A stretch of DNA of 64,000 nt from Gracilaria domingensis (Eukaryota; Rhodophyta; Florideophyceae; Gracilariales; Gracilariaceae). Location of the stretch: contig VCMS01000051.1 in assembly GCA_022539475.1 (NCBI GenBank), positions 124,001 to 188,000 of the forward strand. Direction: 5' to 3'. Positions 32,091-43,337 of this stretch are shown here, piece by piece. Position 1 is the first letter of the stretch; each line of letters starts with the position of its first letter. The notes beneath the pieces were generated by a model. It ran no database searches and was not told where the DNA came from. It saw nothing but the letters and a program-made list of their open reading frames with translations. Both the position numbers and the translations under genes were made by a program.

Positions 32091-32728
32091 TATGGATACT
32101 TTCTGCTTGCGTATGCAGGTAAATGACTTTTGATGCGGACGTAGCTCACGAGTTGCAGGTGCAGGTTCTTCAAGTAGGGAACCATGCATCTGGGCATGGT
32201 TCCCTACTTGAGGAACGGAGAGGATGAGGCGCTTCGCGCCTCATCCTCTCGGAGTGCGTATGTGTTCTACCGATAACGGACTTTGGTGGAGGTGCAGTCT
32301 GCGGCATCTGCCGCAGATTGCGCCTACACCCGTTTTATCATGGGGAAATGGTACATGTAATATAGCGAAGTAGTGGTTAGCAAAAGCGGTCGATAGAAGA
32401 ATAGATACGAATAAAACGGTATGATTTCATAATGGGCATCACCTGTACTAGCACCAGTATTCCATGCGTTGCAGGGTATCATTCCGCAGAAGGTATCGTG
32501 TAATGTGCCCCTTAATGGAAACTGAACCTCGACTTCGCGGAATACCGTTCAGGTAGGCCTCGACTAAAGAACTAGCACGAGCGGAGAACCCACCAGTATT
32601 TACAGCACAGCGATTCTGGACGACCCAAGCAATTATCTCCAAATTTTGAAATAATTGATCTCGATATTTTTTCAAAAACTACTAGACGACCCTTGCCACT
32701 TCCTGGACGACCCTCGCCAAAAACTAGC
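32090..32728. repeat. Duplicated segment, copy 1 (right part); matches 62.20-62.85 kb
   Basis: About 640 bp collinear with the later locus, ending at GCATCTGCAAGAGA in both places, after which the flanks differ. It holds three successive hairpins (annotated) and a conserved ATCATGGGGAAATGGTACATG block. At 32728 it abuts, and appears to truncate, the gypsy RT. Confidence 0.85.
32171..32317. repeat. Cassette of three consecutive perfect hairpins
   Basis: Stem 1: 17 bp, 32171-32187 with 32194-32210. Stem 2: 15 bp, 32218-32232 with 32236-32250, loop TTC. Stem 3: 9 bp core, 32298-32306 with 32309-32317, extendable with mismatches. All three recur at about 62276-62414. They could be structured RNA or transposon-end structures. 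Confidence 0.85.
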
Positions 32729-35050
32729 ATCTGCAAGAGACAGACGTGACGGTTTCGGTGAAGAACTCACACTTCTTGAGCTTGATCGTGATGCCTGCAT
32801 CGCGTAGAATTCGCATCACATCCCGTACGTGGTTCAAGTGCTCGTCGAGGTTGCTGCAGTAGACAATGAAGTCGTCCAGGTAAACCAGGCAAGTCTTGCA
32901 CTTGAAGCGGGCGAGCAAAATATCCACAGCTCTCTGAAATGTGGCTAGCGCGTTTGTTAACCCAAAGGGCATCCGGTTGAATCCGTTCAATCCTTCATGG
33001 CAAACGAAGGCTGTCTTGTCAGAATCTTTGGCCCTCACGGGAACTTGCCAATAGCCCCAATTCGCGTCTACGGTTGTGAACACTTTCGCATCGTCGAACG
33101 AATCGATTCATTCATCCATTCGTGGGATAGGATATACATCCTTGACCGTGGCCGCGTTCAGCTTGCCGTAATCGATGCAAAATCGCCAAGACCTATCAGC
33201 TCTGGGCGCAAGCACCCCGGGCGATGCCCAAAGTGACTGAGCGGGCTCAATAACTCCAGAACAGCGCATTTTCTCAACTTGAGCTTTCTCCTCTTGCCGA
33301 GCTGTCGGTCCTGCCCTGTAAGGGTGCTGTGAGACTGGCCACGTGCTCGGCATTAGATCGATCCGATGTTCAGTTATTCCAATCTTACCAAGTGTGCCAT
33401 CCCACATGGGCGTGAACTCTTCGAGCGTGTGCCGCAACTTATCGCGGTTGAGTCTCTGGAACATGTTCAAGATCCAGAGACTCCAGTTCCTGTACTGCCT
33501 TATCCTTCGTGTCAGCAGCACTCAGGTCCTTCTTATTATTGTCGGACGAGGTCGCGATTGCTTCCTTAGACAGGCTGCGGTCGTTCGCATCCGAAGTCGG
33601 CGTAGCATCTCCCGACAAACTGTCCGGCCCAGTATTCGGTTCGGAATTGTTCCGTTCCGCCTCTTCCTCCTCAGCTTCGAGGATTCCGAGACTTTCGGCC
33701 ATAGAAACCTGAGTAGGCACTATAGCCGTAGGGTGCGGAAGCAATGAACCAATAACTTGGCTCCTGACCAACCGTTGAGGAAACCGGCTAAAGTTTGCAA
33801 CCAACACCTGAAAAGACTTCTCGGGTCCAACAAAAAAATCCCATTAGCTAGGGCGAGCTGATGCTGCTCCTGTAACGCAGACAACGGTTGCACCGTTTTT
33901 AAGCGACGTTGTAGAGATGTTACAGTAACCCAGACCTGCGATTCAGGCGGAATGCGAATAGACCGAGCAGCTCGGAGCTTCGTAGACTTCCGTTCATCAG
34001 AGGAAGGCTCTTGCGCAGCAGGCAAGGGAACCTGCTTCTTCAAAGCCCGTCAAAAGGGAAGCCGAACGATCGGTAGAGTGGTCCCATCTTCCATTTCGAT
34101 GGTTCTTAGCCGCGGTCGAATTGATTCGACGAAGCCACCACAGAAGTCACACCCAAGTATAACCGGCGCCGAGAACTGCTTGCAAACCAAGAAATCGAGC
34201 TTCACCACGTAGCGGCCAAGCCTGACAAGCAGGTCTATCACTCCCACTGTCGAAAGTTGCCGATTATTCGCATCCGCGACATCAATATGCGGCGCCGCAC
34301 GAAGGCGAGACTACAAGTGCGGCGGAAGCATAGATTCCACCAAAAAGTTTGGCCCAGCTCCTGTATCGAGGACGGACAACTGCCGAACCATATACTGGTC
34401 GGAAACCTCTAGGTTGGCCTAAACTCCGTAGTTACGTTTCGCCATGACCAGGACTCTATCCGGGGACAGGCTGTTCCTAGAGTGTATCCACGGGCGACGC
34501 AAGACACCAAGGTGCTCAGAGTCCACGTCCGTAGTAGCCATCTTCCTCGAAAGGATTGTGACCCGCAAGCGAGGCTTCTCAGCCTCAGACAAACTATACC
34601 CCGTGGCTGGAGGCGCCTCTTCATTGCTGGAGGCTCCCATGCTCAGTTTCTCTGAGCTTCGCCGCCAATCTGCGGAGGTTGCGATTCCGCAGGAGGGGTT
34701 ACAGATCCACAATTCGATTGCATCGTTTCCTGGCTTCCAGGCTGAGGAACGATTTGTCGGGAACACTTCTCCGTTCGGCGGGCGTCAACGACTTGTACTG
34801 GGGCACGAATTTTTCCATATCCCGTGTGAGCATCAAACATTTCGGAGCGATGTGTCCATGCCTGTAAGAGGTGTGGCAAATAAGGAGACGAAGAAGATCC
34901 GTGTTGGGCGGCCGGCGCTCCTGTCGAGGAGGATACGGATCCCCCAATGTAATGCCTATAGAACTCCAACATTGGGATGTTTACCCTCCAACAGTATTCC
35001 GATTGTACGCCCTTCGCGTTCAAATGTTACAACTATGGCAGGGCCTTTTA
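32729..35050 (-). pseudogene. Truncated Ty3/gypsy element: nucleocapsid, protease and RT
   Basis: Read on the minus strand: a nucleocapsid-like ICHTSYRHGHIAPKC (about 34880; CCHC knuckle with the second Cys replaced), a protease with VLDTGAGPNFLVESM (about 34360) and VILGCDFCGGFVESIRP (about 34170), a linker, then RT from about 33520 with FCIDYGKLNAATVKDVYPIPRMDE, a TGA at 33108-33110, VFTTVDANWGYWQVPV, RMPFGLTNA and VYLDDFIVY. The RT catalytic YLDD is intact, but the gene is cut at 32728 by the duplicated segment, so RNase H and integrase are missing. Several stops and frame changes lie between protease and RT. It is a different lineage from the chromovirus at 38-46 kb (DTG rather than DNG protease; no chromodomain seen). 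Confidence 0.82.
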
Positions 35051-36076
35051 GTTTTTTCAAAAGTTTATTTCATTCTTGTGCGTGCGCATGGAGTGCGAGA
35101 TGATATCACTGGGGGCCAAGTACGGACAATGTTGGAGCAGATACATTTCATCATGTATCACCTGCACTCCAAGTGCGCTCCATCTGCGTAGCGGGTGTCC
35201 TCCAATGTGACACCAAGAAATTAGGTTGCATTCGCACGTTGCACGCACTCCATGCGCGGTCCATTTGGCATCCATGTTCAATCTATTCGTTGCATCTGAC
35301 CTCAAATTGCACTCCGCGTTTTCCAAAATTTCTCCTTGGGAGAGAGGAGGCCTAATAGGAAACAAATAGATAGTGACACCAAGCAACGGAGAAAATTAAT
35401 ATGTCTATTCGGATACCGATATGATCAGGGCAAAAGTCGACATTGAGGAGAGAGACCTGTTATCTAGTAGGCTTTTTAATTAGGTAAAATAAGGTTTATT
35501 ATCAAACCAAGGTCCAAGTCACCCATACTCCGGATTTAGTTAATGACACTTACATTTTTAGATTTGGAGCCTGTCTCGAAGCAATGGGAGCTTTAAGACT
35601 CTGTTACACCCGCTGCTCCTTAAATACTATGCTTACGTTGCCGTCTGAGCTCTTCTGCAATTCGAACTTCAGCATTGCGACTCTTTGCATAAAGACTCCT
35701 CACCTGAGCTCCAACATGCTCCCAACCAATCGAAAACTTTTGAACTCCGCCCAGTTTCCCATTGCGCACAGCATACACATGGAGCTTCACAAGTCTGCCG
35801 TGGAAGTACTCAACCTATCCCAGCATATCAGTTCATTCGTGGGTCTAGATCGCACGGCTAGGTAAATCTCGAAATTGTTCAACGCTCTATTTCAAACAAA
35901 GTTGAGGTGAAATGGCTCTTTCATCACCTTCTTGCAGAAGATGCATCTCTACAAAAGCAGAAAAGTTTAGAAAAAACGCCACCGCTGTCGCGAAAAGCTG
36001 GCAGACAAGGCATATTCTTGATGCTGCCATCTTCTCAGAGCAAATGGTGTATGGCATGAACTGGAAAAGCGATTAA

Positions 36077-36334
36077 ATGAAACGCAAAACGACTGAGAAC
36101 GCTAAACATCCGATCAGTTCTGGTCCAGAAATGGCAAAAGAGGTTCAGATAGAATCTGAGGAAAAGGCGGAAGAGAGTGATGGTCCTGTTGCAGTTCCTT
36201 CTTTTAAGGAAAATGAGGCTCAACAAATACTCGAGCAAGCAGTTTTAGATTACAGCAATGATGCCGCGAAGAGGTCGTTGACAAATGATGAAGAAGCTGC
36301 ACACGCGCTTTCATGCAACAGAGAATCTCACTGA
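36077..36334 (+). CDS. Possible small acidic protein, 85 aa
   Basis: ATG-started and rich in Glu, Lys and Ala (MAKEVQIESEEKAEESDG), probably helical or disordered. No signal peptide, membrane segment or known domain. Related-looking frames before and after it, in other frames, suggest it may be one surviving piece of a degraded longer gene. Confidence 0.25.
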   Translation: MKRKTTENAKHPISSGPEMAKEVQIESEEKAEESDGPVAVPSFKENEAQQILEQAVLDYSNDAAKRSLTNDEEAAHALSCNRESH

Positions 36335-38175
36335 GAGAAGCAAAAGCGTGGAAGGAAACGTAGGGAAACATTCGGCGGAAACAGACGAATACGAGAAGAA
36401 GAACGTGAAGTAGAAGTGCGGTGGAGTCACAAAATCTGCAAGCGGAGACCCGCATTGTGAAAGTTGGCAGTGCACTTGTTGCTTTTCAAGGCCGCCTAAG
36501 CGACCAGTTAGGTATTTTCGTCGTATTTTTCACCGAAAGCAACTATTTACAAGTGATCCAACCAGATACACCGACACAGCCTGAGCTTCCTTCTAAGTCA
36601 CTGGAAATGGATGCTGAACTTGTTCGGCTTTCCGAAGGACACGTTTCATTTCCTGTTGTCGAAGAAACGGCGGAGCGTGGTCGTATCAGTTCTTTCGTCG
36701 GTGTAGAAACCGCTCACGCTTCTATGCACGAGTCATCAAGAAATAGTGCATCTGGAAATGAGAGGTCTTTCAATCTCGCATAAACTGGTATGGACCGCTT
36801 TCGAGTCTCTTGGAGCGGTTCGCGCGAAGTACTTCGCTCCGGTCTCATTGACTTCCGTCGTTGCAGACTTTGCCCTCGCCTCTGGGTCAACAGCAAAAGA
36901 AAGGAATCGATTTATTTTCAAGCAAATCTACCTCTTTTGACAGACGAGCATGACTTTCCAGCCTCTCCTCATATCATGGTCGTAGTTGTACGGCGTAGCC
37001 AAGACTGCAAAATAGCCAGTTCGATATGAAAGCTGCCGTATTGTACGCGACAGGGAATAAGCATTTCTCGCAGTGCCATTTTCATAGAAACAAATGGTAG
37101 CGATTATTGATGAAACCTATGCACCACCCATTAACCTTCATTTGCTTCCATATATATCTGTTTTGTAAAGAGCAATACACCCAACTTGTGCTTCCATTGC
37201 GTTTATATGACAAAACAAGTGCTCCCTTCCACGCGAAGCCCATGTCCGCCATGCCGTGCAGCTCTCCAAATGAAAACAATTCTGGGTAACGATACACTTC
37301 CGAAGTCGTGCATATGTTTCTGTCACTCTCACCTCCTTTAGCGTAGATTTAAAATCGGATGAATGTACCATAAAAATCGTAATACACAAGAATAGACCAT
37401 TCGTGTGTGTTCTTGTACCCATCATATGTTCTTTCTTGTTTCTCTTCGTCGCCTGCTTACCATCTTTTCTTTTTATGGACATCTACAAAATAGTTTCAGT
37501 TTGGAAACCAGATGATACTATTTTCCATCGTACTACTTTATTCTTCACTTGGCCATTCTATCAGTTTAAACTAATTGAATCTTGGCATATATACGAAGAA
37601 TACAACAAATGCCAAAAATAATTTGAAGCAGTGCGGATAGATATTCCATGGCAATGACCCACTTTCTCTACGCCCACACGTCCTTCGTTCGATCCACCTA
37701 GTACGTCGAAGGACATGAAAACCATTTCTCGTGTTCCGAATCTCTGTTTGCCAGGATTTCGGAATTTTCCAGTGTTTTGATGCCTTATATACATTTTTGT
37801 TTCCACGATATCACATACAAGCGTATATGGATCGCCGAACTCATCTCTTGTGAGATGTATAGCTTCTCCAAACAAAGATATATCTGAATAAATGTTTCTC
37901 CTATCGTTCTAAATACGCTGGACTAATCGTTTGATATAGGATGCAGTTGAGACCGTGATGTAACTACCGCTATTTGAACCATCCTACTCAGTGAGGTTTT
38001 TCTATTCGAACAGTTTCTTCTCCTTCAGAAATTAGTGTGGCGCTCAGAACAAGATACATGTTGAATGAAAGTCTCTGCGTTGGCGGCTCTTTGATTCATT
38101 TGCTGAAAAAAGAGGAAAAGAAGCAGAGATTCTTCGACGAACCCCATATTTGCAAAGTTTTAGTCAGTCATGCTT

Positions 38176-38180
38176 GAAGC
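38176..38180. repeat. Target-site duplication GAAGC (left)
   Basis: GAAGC directly before the left LTR is repeated at 45955-45959 directly after the right LTR: the 5-bp duplication expected for Ty3/gypsy integrases. Confidence 0.93.
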
Positions 38181-38697
38181 TGTTAGAACACTGGGTCTGA
38201 GGTTGAGAACGTGAACGATGGTGACTGCCCAGGAGAGGTCGGGCAGTCGACCAGGGTTTATATGGAGAACCGGACCTTCGAAAATAAGGTCGCTAACGCA
38301 GCTTTCTAGAATATCCCTCGAACTAATGTGTCTATGAGTACTGGCCCTTGCGTCGGAATTAGTGTAGAAACTGTGCGTAGAAATCGACAGTAGAGTGTTC
38401 TAGAAGCTTCTAAAAGTTTCTGTAACGTGTCCATTTGTAGAAGTTCCAGCAAGGCACCGAAACTATGAAGTCAGTCATGACGTCAACTGACGAGGCAGAC
38501 ATCACACGTGACATGTCTTGGTAACATTATGACAACTAATGTCAAACAAAGACTCTGAGGATCATTAGGGTATCAAATTGAATCGCTAGATCACGGGGAA
38601 TTCAAAGAAAGCATCAAAACATTAAATGACTAATTAAAAGCATAGCAATATAACAAATTCAAATAAAAACATGACCAGAATTAACGAAATCCTAACA
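38181..38697 (-). repeat. 3' LTR of the chromovirus, 517 bp
   Basis: Same sequence as 45438-45954 apart from a few substitutions. Begins TGTTAG and ends CTAACA on both strands. A TATA-like CCATATAAACC (minus strand, near 38260) is a candidate promoter. Confidence 0.95.
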
Positions 38698-38710
38698 TCA
38701 CTTCCCCTAT
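38698..38710 (-). other. Polypurine tract
   Basis: On the minus strand AGGGGAAGTGA lies immediately before the 3' LTR, the position where plus-strand DNA synthesis is primed. Confidence 0.7.
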
Positions 38711-38732
38711 TAAGGAGAGTCGTCCCGACTCG

Positions 38733-39246
38733 TTAGTTGTTGGGCGTACCATTCGGAATAGGATGATTTTGAAACTGTCCTGGAGGGTTAGGGAAGAGAA
38801 CCATATCGGAACGTTGTTCAAACGTTATGGAAAGATCAGTATTATCTCCAAATTTCTCGATGTGTAGAATAGCACTTTCAATTGTATTCAAGAATGTATC
38901 TCCGGGGTCCGGCGAGAGGTGACCAAACTGAGATACCAGGTAAGAGAATAGGAATAGAACGAACTCTTCATGAATATCTTCAAGTGTGCCATCTTCATTA
39001 AGCTTTGAATAGCTTTCTTAGCATGATCGCATTCTCTGGGGTTAGAAATGGTCCTCGAACTTGCAGAAAGGCAAAGCAAATATGACATGAGGCCCATGCA
39101 AGACGAAATCTCTCGAAAAGTTCATCGGTAATACCATCAAACCAGGTAAGCATCCTTCTTCCCCCAAGAACTATACGACTGTAGAACTGACTGGCGTTGT
39201 CGAGTTGCAGATTGTTCGCGATGTTCGGCTGTCCGTTTTTCGTCAT
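38733..39246 (-). pseudogene. Extra ORF between pol and the 3' LTR, about 170 codons, one frameshift
   Basis: The ATG at 39246 lies 35 bp after the pol/chromodomain stop. The first 82 codons (MTKNGQPNIANNLQLDNASQ..., TPENAIMLRKLFK) end in TAA at 39000, but skipping one base near 39002 continues an acidic open frame (LNEDGTLEDIHEEFVLFLFSYL ... PNGTPNN) to TAA at 38733-38735. The join makes one protein-like sequence of about 170 residues. It occupies the env position but has no signal peptide or membrane anchor. No family was recognised. The clean codons on both sides of the shift suggest it was functional until recently. Confidence 0.6.
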
Positions 39247-41859
39247 TGTTGGTGATGGGTGGTTACTGGGCCCGGGAATGTTCAGAGGTTGTGGCTTCTT
39301 TTATACTGCTCGAGGAGGTCAAAACAGTTCTTGAGTTCGGATTCAGGGAGCCACATATTTTCGTGATCGGGATAACCAAGCCATTTGACAAGGTATTCTG
39401 ACTTGCGTTTCCGTTTTCGATGATTAAGAATTGCTTCCACATCATATTCTTCTGTTCCACCAGATAATTGGATGACTGTTGGCTTGGGCTGGGGTCTTCT
39501 GAAGTTATTGTCTTCATAGTATCTTCTGAGTAGTTGGCAATGAAACACGTCATGTATTTTTCACTGCTTCATGACAGTCCCTATATCAAGTCGAAAGGTT
39601 ACTGGGCTTACTTGTTCCGTGATTCTGAATGGACCACAGTACTTGATTCCGAGTTTGTTCCGTGGGCCTGTTTCGTCCATCTTGAGATTCTTCGTCGATA
39701 GCATGACGTAGTCACCAACTTTTAAGTCGCAAGGCGTTCGTTTCCGATTATAGTAGCTTTCTGAGTACTTGCTTATCTTGCTGATTTGGCTCCTAGCAAG
39801 CTTGACAGCATCTGAAATACTTGTCAGAAACTCAGAGGCGGCTTGATTCTGGGAAGTGATTGCATCCATTGGTAAAACAAGTGGTTCTTCTCCGTATGCG
39901 AGAAAGAATGGAGTAAATGACGTGGTAGAATTGACTGAAGAATTGTAAGCAACTTCGAATTGAATGAGGTGTTCATCCCAATTATTCTGCCTTTGGTTGA
40001 CAAAACATTTGATCATCTCTTCAATCTTCTTATTCATTACTTCGGTTTGTCCATCTGTCTGTGGGTGATATGCTGATGATGGCTTTAATTTTGTGCCAAG
40101 TGATCGAAATACTTCCTTCCAGAACTTACTCATAAATATTGAATCTCTATCGAATACTATGGAATCAGAAAGTCCATGATGACGATAGATATTCTCCAGA
40201 TATAACTTGGCTGTTTCTACAGCAGTGACATTCTTGGTTGTGGGAATGATGCGTACAAGTTTCGAAAGGCGATCGACTACTGCATATATGGCACTGTTTC
40301 CAGACTTAGTTCGTGGAAGCGGAGTAATGAAATCCATTGTGATCTGAGACCACTTCTTCAATGGGGGTTCTACTGGCTGGAGATATCCATGCGGCTTCTT
40401 GGTAATTGGCTTCGTCTCCTGACACTTCTGGCATGTCTTCGTGGAGGTGTACACGTCCTTCCTCAGGTTCTTCCAAAAGTAAGATTTCCAAATCCTTCTT
40501 AATGTCTTCTTAAATGCCATATGTCCTGATGAACGGAGATCATGATTCTCGAATAAAATCTTAGTTCTGATTTCTCCACTCGGTATACATAACTTATTCT
40601 TGTAGTAGAGAAGATTTCCTTTTCGTTCAAAGGGAAGTTCGGGATTCAGGTAAGCAGCTGAAAATTCGTTGTCCTTCTTATATCCATCAGTAAATGCGCG
40701 CATATCCTTCTTGGATATTTCACAAATAAGAGATAAAGAGTTCAACGGGTTGGTTCTGGAGACTGCTTCATCTAATAGAGAGAGGTTACTAGCCAGCGGA
40801 TCTTCAACATGCTTAGGATATCTTGAGAGAGCATCTGCAACTATGTGGGATTTCCTTTGATTGGTTCGAAAGTGAAATCAAACTCAACCATCCTTTCGAG
40901 CCATCTTACTTGACGTTGGGAAAGATTTGGCTGTGTTTGCAGATACTTCAGTGGAAAATGATCTGTACGCACTTTGAAGCGTTGTCCATGTAAGTAGACT
41001 CTCCAAACTCTTAACGTGTCTACAACTGCAAGAAGTTCTCGCTCGTGGGCGGCGTAGCGTTGCTCGGCTGGGTTCAAGGTTCTTGAATGAAATGCAACAG
41101 GTCGGGCAATACCGTTTTCTACTTGTTCCAATATTGCTCCTAGAGCATACTGAGATGCGTCAGTGGTTACGATGATAGGCAGTTTTGGGTCAAAATGACG
41201 GAGCACTGGTGTACTTGAAACTGCTTCTTTCAGATTTTTGAAGGCGTTTTCTTGATCCCCTCCCCACTTGAATGGGTTATTTCCACACAGAGCGGTTAGT
41301 GGTTTTGATATTTCGGAGCAGTTCTTAATAAATCGTCGGTAGTAATTAACAAGTCCAAGAAAAGCTTGAACACCGGTCTTATTCTTCGGTGTTTCCCAAT
41401 TTGTGATGGCTTTCACTTTTTGTTTCTCTACTGATATTCCTTCGGGTGTAACCACATGCCCGAGGTATTCAACCTCCTTCTTTAGAAATTCACTCTTTGA
41501 AAGCTTCCCATACAGCTTGTGTGCACGACGTTGGTCGAATACTTTTCTAATGTGTTCCATATGCTCCTCTACAGTTTTGCTGTAAATAAGAATGCCGTCG
41601 AGATACACCAGGACAAATTTATCCAAATGATGCTTCAGTACATTGTTCATTAAGCTCATGAAACTTGCGGGTGCGTTGGTGAGGCCGAGAGGTAGGACAA
41701 GAAACTCAAAATGACCATATCTAGTTCTGAAAGCGGTCAGTGGAATGGAGGTATGAGAGATTCAAATTTGGTGGTAACCCCACCTTAAATCGATTTTTGA
41801 AAATACTTTTGCGCCACGGAGTTGGTCAAAAATATCATCAATCCTTGTAATAGGGTACC

Positions 41860-42320
41860 CTTTGATATAAAGTGATGCGCAATGGATGTCCATCTAATGA
41901 AAAATTGGGACATCTATGGGACATTAGTTTGATATCTTCTGCGCATCCAGGATATCCGAATGATATACCGTGGTACCCCGTTGGATGCGCCTAATTGATG
42001 CCCTTTACATGTCCTTGGGATGTACAGAAACTATTCCGATGATATTCATATGATGCACGAAGATATGTCCCATGGATATCCGGAAATCCGCTGTGCATTA
42101 CTTGGACATCACAAAATCCAATGGACATCTCTTCGTACATCATATGCGTACCAGGTGATTATCATTTGGATATACTTCATGCATCATCTGAGCATCATTT
42201 ACGTGTATCATATGGACATCTTAAGGAGATCAAATGGACATCTTCAGGTTTCGTAATTCTAATATGGGTTATCTGAAGGATATCATCCGGACATCAATTC
42301 ACCTCTCTGGGGTAACTATT
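41860..42320. mobile_element. GGACATC/GATATCC-rich insertion inside RT
   Basis: Splits the RT between LTIK and YPITRIDD. It is built from degenerate repeats of GATGTCC, GATATCC and ATATGATG-like words, mostly in both orientations. ATCAAA occurs at both edges on the RT strand and may be a short target duplication. Similar sequence makes up about 63400-63950. No ORF; probably a small non-autonomous element. Confidence 0.6.
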
Positions 42321-43337
42321 TTTTGATGGTCAACTTATTGAGGGCTCGGTAATCAATGCAAAGTCTTAGGCTCCCATCCTTCTTTGCTGCGAAAAGAACA
42401 GGGGCACCCCAAGGGCTTGAACTAGGTCGAATAAAACCTTGTTCCAAAAGTTCTTGGAGTTGCTTCTTTAGCTCTTTCAACTCTTTATCGGACATTCAAT
42501 ATACGCCTTTCTTCTGAGGTGTTGCTTCAGGGGATAACTCGATATGAAAATCTTGTTCTCGGTGAGGGGGTAATCCTTTTGGTAATTTCTCTGGAAATAG
42601 GTCCTTGTATTCTTCAAGTAGTTCTTTGAGTTTATGATCATTCGCTGGTTCATAGGTTTCTTCTTTTGAGGGCCAAAGTGCTACAACAAATACAGGTAGC
42701 TTCCTTCGAATTGACTTCTTGATTGTGTTCACAGAAATTAACTTCTCGTTCTTCTTAATGTTTGCTTTGATGAAAATGGTTCTGGAATTGTGAACAAGAG
42801 CAATTTCATTGGTTCGGTGGTTGATATAGGGGTTGTATTCATATAGCCAGTCTTTTCCTAAAATGACGTCATATCCGTATAATACACATATTGCAAAGCG
42901 TCTCTTTTCTCGTAGTTCTTCAATCTGGATATCTACTCCATCTTCTCGGGTTTCCTGGAGCACAGTAATGGAACCGTTGGCCATTTCCGCTTCATAACTA
43001 CTGTCAATGGTTGGGATCTTCATGCTTTTGCAGATGGCTTTGGACAAATAACTGATTTCGGAACCGTTATCGAACACAGCCGTACATTTTCTGCCATCGA
43101 TGAATACATATGCAAGAAGTAGTCCAACAGAGGGGGTTTCAAATGGTGACGCTAAGCGTGAGGTAAGAAGTTTATGTCTTCCATTGCTTAATATTTTTTC
43201 TTGCGTACGATGTTTATCTGCCGATTCAATGGGTACGGGGTTTACTGGCTTAATCAATGGTTGCGATTCGATGGAATTCAGTAGGATGCAATGATGGTCC
43301 GGTGGAACTGACGTGGGTTCTTCAGATGACCCTGGAG

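Larger units (their letters stand above)
35051..38180. other. About 3.1 kb without a convincing gene
   Basis: Includes a GGAGTGCGAG/CACTCC-rich stretch (35.06-35.30 kb). Short protein-like frames: one from about 35880 containing VEVKWLFHHLLAEDASLQKQ, an ATG-started acidic 85-residue frame at 36077-36334, a 120-codon frame lacking an ATG at 36421-36783, and a minus frame at 37561-37890 containing GEAIHLTRDEFGDPYTLVCDIVETK. These may be remnants of one old gene or element; no family was recognised. Confidence 0.45.
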
